A DNA stretch of 64,000 bases from Taibaiella sp. (GCA_016786705.1 JAEUVV010000006.1:434001-498000), one strand, 5' to 3'. Counted from the first letter of the stretch, positions 9,401-17,445 are shown. Notes: a model not told the origin generated them from the sequence alone. Made by a program: numbers and translations.

Positions 9401-10147
9401 TTGCCCAATGCGACAGCTTCCCGTTGGTTTAAAGTTCCAGGGAATGCAGCGGCTGTTCCATCTAATCTTACTGCCCACACCATAACAGGAGCCACATTCC
9501 TCACGCCTTCGGCAGTAGGAGAGGAAGATGGAGTAGATTATGTTCAGTTTGATAGTGTCCAGTCATTTTCAACATTTGGATTTGCAAGCTCTAACTCCAG
9601 TACTCCTTTACCCGTTTCTCTAACAAAATTTAATTTAAGTCAGAGCGGGAATGGTGTATTGCTGGATTGGACTACTGACGATGAGGCAAATAATAAAGGC
9701 TTTGAAATAGAACGTACTACAGATGGTAAACAATGGAGTAATATTGGTTTTGTTAATAGCAGCTCAAATAACGGCAATAGCTTGCAAAAGCTATTCTATA
9801 GTTACACTGACGGGCATCCCGAAAACGGGCTCAATATATATCGCTTAAAGCAAATAGCTTTTGATGGATCATTTGAATACAGTGAGGTAAGAAAAATAGT
9901 GTTTGATGCGAAGCAATTAATAAGCGTTAACCCTAATCCATCAAACGATGTAGTAAACATAACCGGCCTTAAAGGAGATGAGCTAATCGTTATTTACGAT
10001 ATTGGCGGAAGAAAGCTGATAGAGCTAAAAGCGTCCGGGCCATCATCAATAATTTCACTTAAAGCGTTGCCGGCATCAGTGTATCATTTGAATGTGATCA
10101 ATGCAAACGGTAGTCACATTTCATTTAAGTTGATTAAAATAAATTAA
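6428..10147 (+). CDS. Giant T9SS-secreted surface protein with two tandem LamG-like/DUF8202-like modules
   Basis: A 1239-residue protein with a signal peptide (1-22, ending NNAWAQ) and a C-terminal T9SS sorting domain (from about 1165: SVNPNPSNDVVNITGL, ending SFKLIKIN). The body is two copies of a module: a concanavalin-like region (about 25-230 and 430-660) ending in the motif IQSYLAIKYGITL (near 235) or INSYFGIKYGLTL (near 664), each followed by a segment of the type G-IVWNATAN--YNNNIAGIG-D---LNQKQS. These motifs are common in Bacteroidota secreted proteins. An FN3-like domain (about 1060-1150: NNKGFEIERTTDGKQW, then YRLKQIAFDGSFEYSEV) precedes the sorting signal. Exported by T9SS and probably attached to the cell surface; ligand unknown. 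A terminator follows. Confidence 0.88.
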   Translation: MKQNRLLILGLLCPLLLNNAWAQYPGGVPGTNLQLWMKPENYAINANWPDASPNAFTAIKTGTIGSALYNFYTIPANFSATNYYTVAHDTKLDANNGAITVFAVGLPGGTYAPFVSKTINGLWDAGWVLAASDPRTDVGFTTGDWVGIGGTNVAKRANFSSTTPYIVTAGGDGAATNTVFVSGNGSAQTVNTSTKTTTTQPLNIGYSYGYHFGGGNIAEVIIYNTSLLANDKKKIQSYLAIKYGITLDQTTANDYVDNNGIVIWNATANAGYNNNIAGIGNDGQALNQKQSTSINPGRNVIIGTPGLSNTNMTNAVSCATGQYLVWGDNGLSKSFSVPIAGAGINYRFASVWKVQHTGSVPTVRIAWPSGFTNPTVVVNASDPTFSNGNIYYPMSGTQSINGVSYNYVDLSIADAHYFTIAGKAQGPGGVVNDIAAWYRPEDLTATLWTDYSGMGNDLIKRGAGTITVVPGSASSFNFNSTSRSASAANAAWGEATPNQMMGIGFKNAGSVFTIANNGSGGGQVWSWSDDDPSMQNEGFDGWWFRSEGGLDLARYGGASNATANTASSLYQPALSVGAWDQSIGSTLSTKYLQVNGSQIALRASSFLSGADFNANNGGFQIGSEAVGAPTAVSEVYWGANSGISECVVFKSNLTLDAGQLAKINSYFGIKYGLTLRNGLDVTYAGTTGTYNYVNSAGNIIWDGTANSAYHNNVAGIARDDNGMLNQKQSRSQTLPATNAQVTISLGSLAASNTDNNNTFNNDQTALVWGDNGNTTAMSGTAGTYTQFTYNGFTNNRRMNRIWKVQNTGVAQMVNIQVSAATVGTTTLTSEGACARYVILYSQDATFGNGDDSSAILAVSGSNYTVNRKFPQGMSYFTFAKLNETAPGNVVLAPATMSFNTTDVCLKGGWKYYYYDALKTQKAFAINWGSNVAAAVSAVTTVPGSIYSATDGTNTTQVMARLLEIAATGTFTSGGGVKVKVFFDSSELNNAKLPNATASRWFKVPGNAAAVPSNLTAHTITGATFLTPSAVGEEDGVDYVQFDSVQSFSTFGFASSNSSTPLPVSLTKFNLSQSGNGVLLDWTTDDEANNKGFEIERTTDGKQWSNIGFVNSSSNNGNSLQKLFYSYTDGHPENGLNIYRLKQIAFDGSFEYSEVRKIVFDAKQLISVNPNPSNDVVNITGLKGDELIVIYDIGGRKLIELKASGPSSIISLKALPASVYHLNVINANGSHISFKLIKIN

Positions 10148-10180
10148 GCGAAACGACAAATTGGTTGTTTAAAAGTTTGT

Positions 10181-10218
10181 TTCATACTTGTTAAGGCCCG
10201 GTTTAATCTGTTCTCAGG
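10181..10218 (+). repeat. Leader-type repeat, copy A
   Basis: TTCATACTTGTT at 10181-10192 and CTGTTCTCAGG at 10208-10218. Both blocks recur exactly at 10603-10614 and 10629-10639, with nearly equal spacing (27 and 26 nt start to start) and a GC-rich hairpin plus T-run nearby. The sequence between the blocks is not conserved. Confidence 0.6.
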
Positions 10219-10240
10219 TTGGAACCCCGGCCTTTTCTTT
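10193..10240 (+). terminator. Terminator of the giant T9SS gene at 6428
   Basis: Arms AAGGCC (10193-10198, extending imperfectly through CGG) and GGCCTT (10229-10234), followed by TTTTCTTTTT. It starts 45 bp after the stop codon. Confidence 0.65.
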
Positions 10241-10296
10241 TTGTATACTGCTATGCGTAAAAATGAGCTTATCTGATTGTTCAAACTGATTGATGC

Positions 10297-10316
10297 AATA
10301 GCATGATATTGCTATT
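10297..10316. promoter_or_regulatory. Candidate operator dyad (AATAGCA-N6-TGCTATT)
   Basis: Perfect 7-bp inverted repeat with spacer TGATAT, matching the dyad at 6207-6228 at all arm positions and five of six spacer positions. A nested repeat GCAATA/TATTGC overlaps it. It stands about 400 bp upstream of the ATG at 10711. Confidence 0.5.
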
Positions 10317-10602
10317 TTCCAAGTTATATATAGCTGTTTGTTGTTGAATTTTGGAGTGTTTAAGCATTTGCTTGGCCGTCTTGCATTGTTTTGCATTGCC
10401 AAATGTACCGGCTGACTATACCGTTTTAATTGTTCTTTTTAGCGTTTTCATTGAAACATGTAAATAGCTGGTAACAGATAGGCCCCGAATGAAAGACAGT
10501 TAAGAATAATAGAGTTAAGGCTTTAAACGTAATGCTATTTCTATACCGATAAAGATCCGTACACACCTTTGAAAAAATCCTTTCTAAACTGTTTTATTCT
10601 TG

Positions 10603-10647
10603 TTCATACTTGTTTACCAATCTCGGGCCTGTTCTCAGGCCCGGAGA
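10603..10647 (+). promoter_or_regulatory. Leader element copy B with GC-rich hairpin
   Basis: Contains TTCATACTTGTT (10603-10614), whose TACTTG part resembles a -7 box, then a stem TCTCGGGCCTG (10621-10631) and CAGGCCCGGAGA (10636-10647) with loop TTCT and one bulged G; a T-run follows at 10653-10658. If transcription starts near 10620, the hairpin is at the very 5' end of an approximately 90-nt leader and could stabilise or attenuate the transcript. Confidence 0.5.
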
Positions 10648-10710
10648 TACGGTTTTTTAAGGTTAAGAAGAATTAAATTTTTTAATAGTACGAAACAAAA
10701 ATTAAAAGTC

Positions 10711-13362
10711 ATGAAACAATTAAACCACAAAAAAATTACCAGGGCTAAATACAGGAAGTTTTTATATACGCTCCTGTTTTCCTTAACAGCCGCAACAGCC
10801 TGGACCCAAACCGCATACCTGCAGCTGAAAACAAGAGCAATAAGTGAAAATATTTCACCTGATTTTAGTTACAGTATATCAGGAGGCCCTACCAGTGTCA
10901 CAAACCCCGTTTTATCGGACCGGCCGGATGCTTTCAGACGTATTTACCAGCTCGCCGGAGAGTCAGCGGGTGGACTATTCGCCATAGCTACATCAGGTAC
11001 TACAGCCGCTACTCCCAATCCGGGAAATATTTACTACCGGGCCTCTGCCAGCAGTGAGTGGGTGAATACTGGCTTTGCGGCCTTTCGTATGGATGGCGGT
11101 GCTGATGGCGGTTTTATTGCAGTAGTGAGAACGGCAAGTTCGGTAGCAGGGTCAGGGAGTGAAGTATGGTACCGTTCAGATGCCGCGGCAACACCGGTCA
11201 ATATTACGGGAGCGCTTAGTGGTAAATCCATCACCCAGGTATCCCATAATTATACCAACAGAATATATGCCGTAACTACAGAAACGGGCTCAAACCTGTA
11301 TTCAAGGCCGGCAGACCTATCCTCCGATTGGGTGGTATCTGCTAACCCGCAAAATGTGGTTAAAATAGATGCAGTGCCCAACAGCAATGATATTTTCCAT
11401 ACCAGAATACAAAGCGGTTCGCTTAGGCTGTATAAAGGGGTGTACAACACTAACGGCACTCTTTGGGATAATGATATGGGAGGAAATAGCACCGGGAACC
11501 TTAACGGGCATAATTTCGCGGCAACAAAAAATGCCGCAGGTACCGATCATGTAATCTACTACATACCGGATTACGGTGGTATTTATTACAAAAAATCAGC
11601 CGCCGGAAACTGGGAAACCGATGAATCTGCAAGCCAGATAGAAATGCTGACCTCAACGGGAAACAACGGGCAAATGGTTTATGGTGTGCTGACCAGCGGA
11701 GAAGCAACACTGCCGCATCGCATCTTTTCCCGCGCCGGTATGGGAGAGTTTTTTGGGTTCTGGATAGATGATGAACGCGTACAGACAAGCGTTAAAGGTA
11801 ATACCGTGATTATCCCGGTCGCTCCGGGAACTTATACCGTAGCACAGCAACCAGTCGCAGGCTGGCATACCGCCAATATTGTTAACTGGGATCCTTCCAA
11901 TAACTCTACACAGAATGTTGCCAATAGTACGGCTACTGTTAATGTGGCTGCAGGCGAAGTGGTCATTGTTGAATTCGAAAACCAGCAGACCAATATATAC
12001 GACATCAGTACGGCATCCGGCTGTGCACCTGCATATAAAGAAACGTTCAGCACTTATGTAAATGGCACCTACGGCAACCCGCTGACCGGCCTCACCAGCT
12101 ATCACAAAGCCGGTAATACTTTTGGCTTCGGCTATTATGCAGTAATGACCAATACCTCCGCCTTAAGCAATTATGCTTATTTTATGTCCGATCACACAAA
12201 CGATGCACAAAGAGGTATGTTTGTTATTGACGGATCTTTTGAAAGAGGTACCTTTTTCCGTAAAAAATTTACTGGCGTGCAGACCGGCGTTCCTTACAGC
12301 TTCTCCGCGTTTATTGCCAATATCAACAAGCAGGGCCCGGGCTATATCAGCCCGAATGTCAGCTTCGAAGTATACAATTCGGTTACAGGTGCTTTATTGT
12401 TTAGCGCGAGTTCCGGAGATATTCCTGCAGATACATCCTGGCACGGAGTAGGAGCAGTATTTACCAGCCCGGTAAGTAATATTGAGTTGGTACTACGTAA
12501 TAATGCTTTAGGAACGATAGGTAATGATCTGGCCATAGATGATATCAGCTTTAGCCTGGCCATACCTGAACCAGAGGCTAAAGTTTCCTACAGCTGTGTC
12601 GATTTGGGTACCGTAAACGTGACCGCACCGTTATCTGCATCGGGATCTCCTATACGCTACCAATACAGCATCGATGGTGTAAACTGGCAGAGTGCTACCA
12701 ACTTTACCAACGTGCCGGCAGGCAGCTATAACCTGTATGTACGCTATGAAACCGCGACAGGCTGCATAGCACAATCCGCGCTTACCGTAACCAATACTTG
12801 CGTAGCCACCCCGGTACAACTATTGTCATTCGAGGCACAGCCTATGAGCAATGCCGTTCGGCTTAACTGGTCAACTGCCAGTGAAAGCAATAACAAAGGC
12901 TTTGAACTTCATCGCAGCCATAATGGTTATGATTGGGAATATATAGGATTTGTCACCTCTAAAGCGGTTAACGGTAATAGCCGGTATAGGCAAGATTATG
13001 AATATATAGATGCTACGCCGCTTACCTCGAAAAATTATTATCGCCTGAAGCAGTTAGATATCTCTGGGCAGTATGAATATAGCCAGGTAAAATTTGTCTA
13101 CTTTATTCCTTCAGAGATTAAGTGGTCCGCACATCCAAACCCTTTTAACGACCAGCTTATCTTGGATGGCTTGTTTGGAATCTCCAGCATTACCCTAACG
13201 AATAGTGCTGGCCAGCGATACCTGTACAAGCATATAGACCCGCAGACGGGGCGTGTTCAGTTATCTGTTGCCACCTTACCTCCGGGAACTTATACATTAA
13301 CCCTGATGGATAATAAAGGTAGCTCAAGCCAACAGCTGCTGGTTAAAACAGCAGGAAGATAA
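10711..13362 (+). CDS. Giant T9SS-secreted surface protein
   Basis: An 883-residue protein from the ATG at 10711, preferred over an upstream TTG at 10600 because the upstream stretch overlaps a leader hairpin and the ATG opens a signal peptide (basic residues to about 20, then LLFSLTAATAWTQ). The N-terminal 350 residues look like a beta-propeller-like or repetitive beta fold (recurring GNIYYRA, SEVWYRS, SNLYSRP, GGIYYKK phrases). A beta-sandwich region (about 430-630) and a Cys-containing SprB-like or Ig-like stretch follow, then an FN3-like domain (about 702-795: NNKGFELHRSHNGYDW) and a T9SS sorting domain (from about 802: AHPNPFNDQLILDGL). The last two domains parallel those of the protein at 6428. 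Function unknown; surface exposure is inferred. Confidence 0.85.
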   Translation: MKQLNHKKITRAKYRKFLYTLLFSLTAATAWTQTAYLQLKTRAISENISPDFSYSISGGPTSVTNPVLSDRPDAFRRIYQLAGESAGGLFAIATSGTTAATPNPGNIYYRASASSEWVNTGFAAFRMDGGADGGFIAVVRTASSVAGSGSEVWYRSDAAATPVNITGALSGKSITQVSHNYTNRIYAVTTETGSNLYSRPADLSSDWVVSANPQNVVKIDAVPNSNDIFHTRIQSGSLRLYKGVYNTNGTLWDNDMGGNSTGNLNGHNFAATKNAAGTDHVIYYIPDYGGIYYKKSAAGNWETDESASQIEMLTSTGNNGQMVYGVLTSGEATLPHRIFSRAGMGEFFGFWIDDERVQTSVKGNTVIIPVAPGTYTVAQQPVAGWHTANIVNWDPSNNSTQNVANSTATVNVAAGEVVIVEFENQQTNIYDISTASGCAPAYKETFSTYVNGTYGNPLTGLTSYHKAGNTFGFGYYAVMTNTSALSNYAYFMSDHTNDAQRGMFVIDGSFERGTFFRKKFTGVQTGVPYSFSAFIANINKQGPGYISPNVSFEVYNSVTGALLFSASSGDIPADTSWHGVGAVFTSPVSNIELVLRNNALGTIGNDLAIDDISFSLAIPEPEAKVSYSCVDLGTVNVTAPLSASGSPIRYQYSIDGVNWQSATNFTNVPAGSYNLYVRYETATGCIAQSALTVTNTCVATPVQLLSFEAQPMSNAVRLNWSTASESNNKGFELHRSHNGYDWEYIGFVTSKAVNGNSRYRQDYEYIDATPLTSKNYYRLKQLDISGQYEYSQVKFVYFIPSEIKWSAHPNPFNDQLILDGLFGISSITLTNSAGQRYLYKHIDPQTGRVQLSVATLPPGTYTLTLMDNKGSSSQQLLVKTAGR

Positions 13363-13417
13363 TCAGAAGCATTTATAAATTTCTGCGACCTACAACATTA
13401 TCTTATACTACTAATTT

Positions 13418-13470
13418 AATCATCAGGCCGGAAGCAGCACATTAGCTACTTCCGGCCTGATGATTTTCTT
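13418..13470 (+). terminator. Terminator of the giant T9SS gene at 10711
   Basis: Perfect 17-bp stem (13418-13434 and 13449-13465; arms contain CAGGCCGGAAG and CTTCCGGCCTG) with a 14-nt loop and TTTTCTT tail. Confidence 0.9.
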
Positions 13471-13519
13471 TGTTAACCGTAGAGTAGGATGTCAATGAAC
13501 AATTATAGGAATAAATCAA

Positions 13520-13527
13520 TATTTTTG
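13520..13527 (+). promoter_or_regulatory. -7 box upstream of the M1 peptidase gene
   Basis: TATTTTTG, matching TAnnTTTG, 27 bp upstream of the ATG at 13554. No TTTG at -33 is visible. Confidence 0.4.
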
Positions 13528-13553
13528 AGCAGTAGTACAAAAACAAGAGCGAA

Positions 13554-15452
13554 ATGAAAAAGATTTTATTAGTGGCGGGCTGCTTATCATTATTATTATT
13601 CGCCTGTAATTCCAGGGGCGGAAGTAAGCAAAAGGAAGAAGTAAAAGAGCCGCAATCTGCAACAGAAGCTGTTTTTGATAATAACGATTATCATACCCTG
13701 AGCAATGCCAATGAAGTGTTGGGTAAACACCTGGCACTTGATATTGAAGTAGATTTTAAACAACACAGTATTTCGGGTACGGCGACCTGGGATATTGAAA
13801 AGCAAAAGGCAGAAGCAGATAAGTTTATAGTAGATACCAGGGCGTTGCTGATCGACAGCATTAAGTACGGGGATGGAACTAAAGCTGATTTTGAGCTGGG
13901 CGAAGCCGACAGCATACTCGGAGCGCCTTTATCCATAAGCCTTAAGCCGGAAACCAAGCAGGTTAAAATATTTTACCGTACCACGAAAAGTGCTACCGCC
14001 CTGCAATGGCTGGAGCCGGCACAGACTTTTGGCAAGAAAAAACCTTTCCTCTATACCCAATCAGAAAGTATTCATGCCCGCAGCTGGATCCCGGTACAGG
14101 ACGGGCCCGGCGTGCGCTATACTTACAATGCAAAAGTGAAAGTGCCTAAAGGCCTGATGGCTTTGATGAGCGCGGAAAACCCGCAGACTGTATCCGAAGA
14201 AGGAATTTATGAATTTAAGATGAATATGCCCATACCGGCTTACCTGATGGCCCTGGCGGTTGGGGATATTAAATTCCAGGCGATTGACAACCGTACCGGG
14301 GTTTATGCCGAACCCGAAATGCTCGCAAAAGCACATAAAGAGTTTGAAGAGGTTGGCGCTATGGTGCATAAGGCCGAAGAACTTTACGGACCGTATCGTT
14401 GGGGACGCTATGATATCCTGGTATTACCATCCGGCTTCCCGATAGGCGGCATGGAAAACCCTAAACTTACTTTTTGCACTCCTACGATTTTAGCCGGTGA
14501 TAAATCCCTTGTAAACCTGATCGCGCATGAGCTGGCACACAACTGGAGCGGTAACCTGGTGACCAACCAGACCTGGAACGACTTCTGGTTGAACGAAGGA
14601 TTTACGATCTATTTTGAGCGCCGCATTATGGAGTCCATGATGGGCAAGGATTATGCCGATATGCTTTGGGAGATCGGCTACCAGGACCTGGAAGCGGTCG
14701 TGGCAGACCTGGGTAAAGAAAGCGAAGACACTCATTTGCGTTTAAACCTGAAGGGACGTAACCCGGATGAAGGCTTGACCGATATCCCTTATGAAAAAGG
14801 CGGACACTTATTAAGACTTATAGAGCAAACCGTAGGCAGGAGTAAAATGGACGCTTTCCTTACCAAATATTTTAATGAAAATGCCTTCAAGACCATGAAT
14901 ACTAGGGATTTCACGGATTACCTGAATAAGAACCTGCTGAATGAAGTTACCGAATGGAAAGCCAAAGTAAATATTAACGAATGGCTGTATGCCCCGGGTA
15001 TTCCCCGGACCTGTCCCCGCGCAGGCAAACTACGTTTTAATAAAGTAGATACGGCAACGGCTCAATTCCTGAAAGGGGATATGAGCTTCAGCCAAAAAAC
15101 AGGAAAATGGTCCACCTTTGAATGGATGCATTTCCTGAGAAAGCTGAGCAAGACACCGCTAAGCCCGGAGCAGATGAAAGCTTTAGACCACACCTTCCAG
15201 CTTACACAGACACAGAATAGTGAAAAGGCGGATCTATGGTATCTTTTAGCGCTCAAAAGTAAATATGAGCCCGCTTATCCGGCTATGGAAGCCTTCCTGA
15301 TGGTAACCGGCAGAGAGAAATTTTTACAACCCTTGTATAAGGAGATGATGGCTACTTCGGAAGGGGCTACAATGGCCCGGGCTATCTACAAAAAAGCCAG
15401 GCCGAATTATCATCCGCTGACGCAAAGAGTGATTGATGAAATTGTAAAATAA
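13554..15452 (+). CDS. M1-family metallopeptidase (leukotriene A4 hydrolase-like aminopeptidase), lipoprotein
   Basis: A 632-residue zinc aminopeptidase. The signal peptide ends in the lipobox LLFAC, so Cys18 is probably lipidated and the enzyme faces the periplasm or the outer membrane. The M1 N-terminal beta domain (about 45-240) is followed by the exopeptidase motif GGMEN (298-302) and the zinc site HELAHNW (325-331) with the third ligand Glu348 in NEGFT. The C-terminal helical domain (about 480-632) is of the leukotriene A4 hydrolase type. It should remove N-terminal residues from peptides. It has its own -7 box and a terminator shared with the convergent glycosyltransferase gene. All catalytic residues are present. 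Confidence 0.95.
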   Translation: MKKILLVAGCLSLLLFACNSRGGSKQKEEVKEPQSATEAVFDNNDYHTLSNANEVLGKHLALDIEVDFKQHSISGTATWDIEKQKAEADKFIVDTRALLIDSIKYGDGTKADFELGEADSILGAPLSISLKPETKQVKIFYRTTKSATALQWLEPAQTFGKKKPFLYTQSESIHARSWIPVQDGPGVRYTYNAKVKVPKGLMALMSAENPQTVSEEGIYEFKMNMPIPAYLMALAVGDIKFQAIDNRTGVYAEPEMLAKAHKEFEEVGAMVHKAEELYGPYRWGRYDILVLPSGFPIGGMENPKLTFCTPTILAGDKSLVNLIAHELAHNWSGNLVTNQTWNDFWLNEGFTIYFERRIMESMMGKDYADMLWEIGYQDLEAVVADLGKESEDTHLRLNLKGRNPDEGLTDIPYEKGGHLLRLIEQTVGRSKMDAFLTKYFNENAFKTMNTRDFTDYLNKNLLNEVTEWKAKVNINEWLYAPGIPRTCPRAGKLRFNKVDTATAQFLKGDMSFSQKTGKWSTFEWMHFLRKLSKTPLSPEQMKALDHTFQLTQTQNSEKADLWYLLALKSKYEPAYPAMEAFLMVTGREKFLQPLYKEMMATSEGATMARAIYKKARPNYHPLTQRVIDEIVK

Positions 15453-15461
15453 TTTTTAACC

Positions 15462-15485
15462 AGGCCGGCCTTTCCGGCCTTTTTT
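15462..15485 (+). terminator. Terminator of the M1 peptidase gene
   Basis: Stem AGGCCGG (15462-15468) and CCGGCCT (15474-15480), 5-nt loop, then five T. The T-run touches the stop codon of the convergent glycosyltransferase gene. Confidence 0.85.
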
Positions 15486-16488
15486 AATGCAGGATTTTTG
15501 CTGTAGCCTGTTGCATCATTTGATCTACGATCGCGGCAGTGGGGAGATAAAATGAACGATTGTATTGCGGTGTCTTTTCAAGAAGCCAGTCGTTGACCTG
15601 CTTAGAAAAATCAGGGCTGATCTTATTGACCACAGCAGGCCCAAGAGACTGCATTGCCGCGGCATTGCACTTTTGCTCGTATTGTCCGCCGATGGGAATT
15701 ACCAGCAATTTTTTATTTAAATACATGGCTTCTGCCGGTGTTTCAAAACCCGCGTTAGTTATGATGCCCGCGCAGTGGATTAAACTCTGGTTAAACCGCT
15801 CTTTAGCCACCGGGATAAAAGTACAGTTGCCTCTTCGTGTTATGGCTTTGACTTCTTTTGAAAAAACTTCGAATTGCTGACCTGCTATTTGTTGTAAATA
15901 TTTAGAGATCTCCAAGTCGGAATAGGAAGGAAGATAGACACAAGTATAATTACCTTCCTTTGGTTGCGCGCTCCAGATTTCCGACTTGATCACCGGTGGT
16001 AATATGAAGTCGTCGTAAGCCTGGAAATGCAAGCCTACATTAATTGGAGAGCGGGCAAAGTTTTTTAAAATGAACTCACCAAACGTACTTTTATTTTCAG
16101 GTCTGGGCACATGAGGGGAGATAAAACTTGCCTGGTGGCCGAAATGAACGGAGGCTTTATTTTTAATACGACAAGATATGGCGCAGATAGCTTCAAAATC
16201 GTTGATGACAAGATCATACTTTTCAACGGGTAAATTTTTGGCGGTCTTGTATACCTCAATAGGGGCAAGGTTTTGGGCGATTCTTTTAAGATCAAGCGCG
16301 CCGCTGTGGTTATAAAAGAGGCTGAGTCCTTTACTTCTTGATAGTACCGGCAATTCAGAGCTAAGACTGGAATTGCTGCCACTTAAAAAGATGTCCACAG
16401 TACCATAGTTACTTAAATAGGGCAGGAGTTCCATTGCCCTGCTGATATGGCCGTTGCCGGTGGCCTGTACGGCATAGAAGATTTTCAT
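15484..16488 (-). CDS. Glycosyltransferase of the MJ1255/GT28-like type
   Basis: A 334-residue GT-B-fold protein. The N-terminus MKIFYAVQATGNGHISRAMEL carries the G-x-GH acceptor-side loop found in MurG-like and MJ1255-type transferases, and the C-terminal half has the donor-binding pattern GIITNAGFETPAEAMYLNKKLLVIP (about 240-265, contains NAGFE for the usual GG-x-T/S region), ending in GGQYEQKCNA. No membrane segment. It follows the LpxH-like phosphoesterase gene after only 9 bp on the same strand, so the two are co-transcribed; a role in transferring a sugar to a lipid or envelope precursor is plausible but the substrate cannot be told. Confidence 0.82.
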   Translation of the reverse strand: MKIFYAVQATGNGHISRAMELLPYLSNYGTVDIFLSGSNSSLSSELPVLSRSKGLSLFYNHSGALDLKRIAQNLAPIEVYKTAKNLPVEKYDLVINDFEAICAISCRIKNKASVHFGHQASFISPHVPRPENKSTFGEFILKNFARSPINVGLHFQAYDDFILPPVIKSEIWSAQPKEGNYTCVYLPSYSDLEISKYLQQIAGQQFEVFSKEVKAITRRGNCTFIPVAKERFNQSLIHCAGIITNAGFETPAEAMYLNKKLLVIPIGGQYEQKCNAAAMQSLGPAVVNKISPDFSKQVNDWLLEKTPQYNRSFYLPTAAIVDQMMQQATAKILH

Positions 16489-16497
16489 GGTGCGGAG

Positions 16498-17355
16498 CTA
16501 AAGGCCTTTATGATTTATGGACTGGCTGTAATGCAGGTACTTAAAAATGTCGGCCTCTATATTGGCTTCCGGCGCCTTCTTTAAAGCGCGCTCTATAGTC
16601 TGCTCTGCAAAATCATTAGAGTTGTACTGGTATAATTCCCAGTTGCCGTTATTATACTCCAGGGCGCTGAGATTTTCCACCCAGTCGCCGGAGTTAAGGT
16701 ATTGTACCTTGCCGGTATTAGTGGCTATTTCTTTAATACAAGGCTGATGGATATGCCCGCAAATTACGTAGTCATAGTTTTTTTCAATGGCCAGTTCCGC
16801 TATGGTGGTTTCAAATTTGTTGATATAAGCCACTGCCTTCTTTACACTATTCTTAACTCTTTTTGAAAAGGAAACCTTATTCTTTCCCAGCATTTTGAGG
16901 CCTGCATTGATCATGCTGTTGAGCAAAATCAGCAGGTCATATCCTTTACCACCGAGCTTGGCCAGGATCTTTGCCGCGCCCTTAGTGGTATTATCAAATA
17001 CATCCCCGTGAAAAATCCAGGTTTTTTTGTTGTCGATATTGAGCAGGAATTTGTCGGTGAGCAGGATATTACCTACTTCCATATCAGAGTAGCGGCGCAG
17101 GAATTCATCATGGTTACCGGTGATGTAGACGACGCGGGTGCCTTTGGCGACTTTCTTGAAAATTTCATTGATCACCTCGAAATGTGTATGCGGGAAATAG
17201 CTTTTGCTGAATTGCCAGGCATCAATGATATCCCCGTTCAGGACAAGTATTTTGGGGTCAATACTTTTTAGATAATTAAGCAGTTCTGTGGCATGGCAAC
17301 CATAGGTGCCCAAATGCACATCACTTATTACAACAACCGAAACTTTTCTGGCCAT
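16498..17355 (-). CDS. LpxH-like metallophosphoesterase (UDP-2,3-diacylglucosamine pyrophosphatase family)
   Basis: A 285-residue calcineurin-type phosphoesterase with all metal-binding blocks: SDVHLG (Asp12, His14), GDIID (Asp42), GNHD (Asn81, His82), HGDVFD (His116) and CGHIHQP (His201, His203). This order and the spacing match UDP-2,3-diacylglucosamine hydrolases and their paralogues, which act on lipid A or other lipid pyrophosphate precursors. The insert at about 140-190 is basic and helical, as in the family's membrane-interacting cap. Co-transcribed with a glycosyltransferase. Many Bacteroidota carry several such paralogues, so I do not assign lpxH itself. Confidence 0.85.
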   Translation of the reverse strand: MARKVSVVVISDVHLGTYGCHATELLNYLKSIDPKILVLNGDIIDAWQFSKSYFPHTHFEVINEIFKKVAKGTRVVYITGNHDEFLRRYSDMEVGNILLTDKFLLNIDNKKTWIFHGDVFDNTTKGAAKILAKLGGKGYDLLILLNSMINAGLKMLGKNKVSFSKRVKNSVKKAVAYINKFETTIAELAIEKNYDYVICGHIHQPCIKEIATNTGKVQYLNSGDWVENLSALEYNNGNWELYQYNSNDFAEQTIERALKKAPEANIEADIFKYLHYSQSINHKGL

Positions 17356-17445
17356 GCTTTGTGGTGGTTTTCAACAAAGCAAAAAGATTTGTATTACTGT
17401 AATGTTAGAGCCGGGTTATGTAATTATTATTAGGCCGGGGTTTAG

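Larger units (their letters stand above)
10148..10710. other. Regulatory region upstream of the second giant T9SS gene
   Basis: 563 bp without a convincing gene. From left to right: the terminator of the preceding gene (10193-10240), a dyad shared with the region at 6207 (10297-10316), a half-site TGCTATTTCT (10533-10542) identical to part of that dyad, and a second copy of the element TTCATACTTGTT followed by CTGTTCTCAGG (10603-10639) which forms a GC-rich hairpin in the presumed 5' leader. Confidence 0.6.

Noticed and set aside
10600..10710. Extension of the T9SS protein to the TTG at 10600
   Set aside because: It would contain the leader hairpin, and its 37 residues precede the real signal peptide without being one.
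11653..12105. Minus-strand frame of 150 codons within the T9SS gene
   Set aside because: Cys/Arg/His-rich antisense product typical of a shadow frame; no signal or domain.
15484..16488. Glycosyltransferase as MurG
   Set aside because: The N-terminal loop is GNGHISRA, similar in kind, but the sequence lacks the full MurG pattern and no mur genes are nearby.
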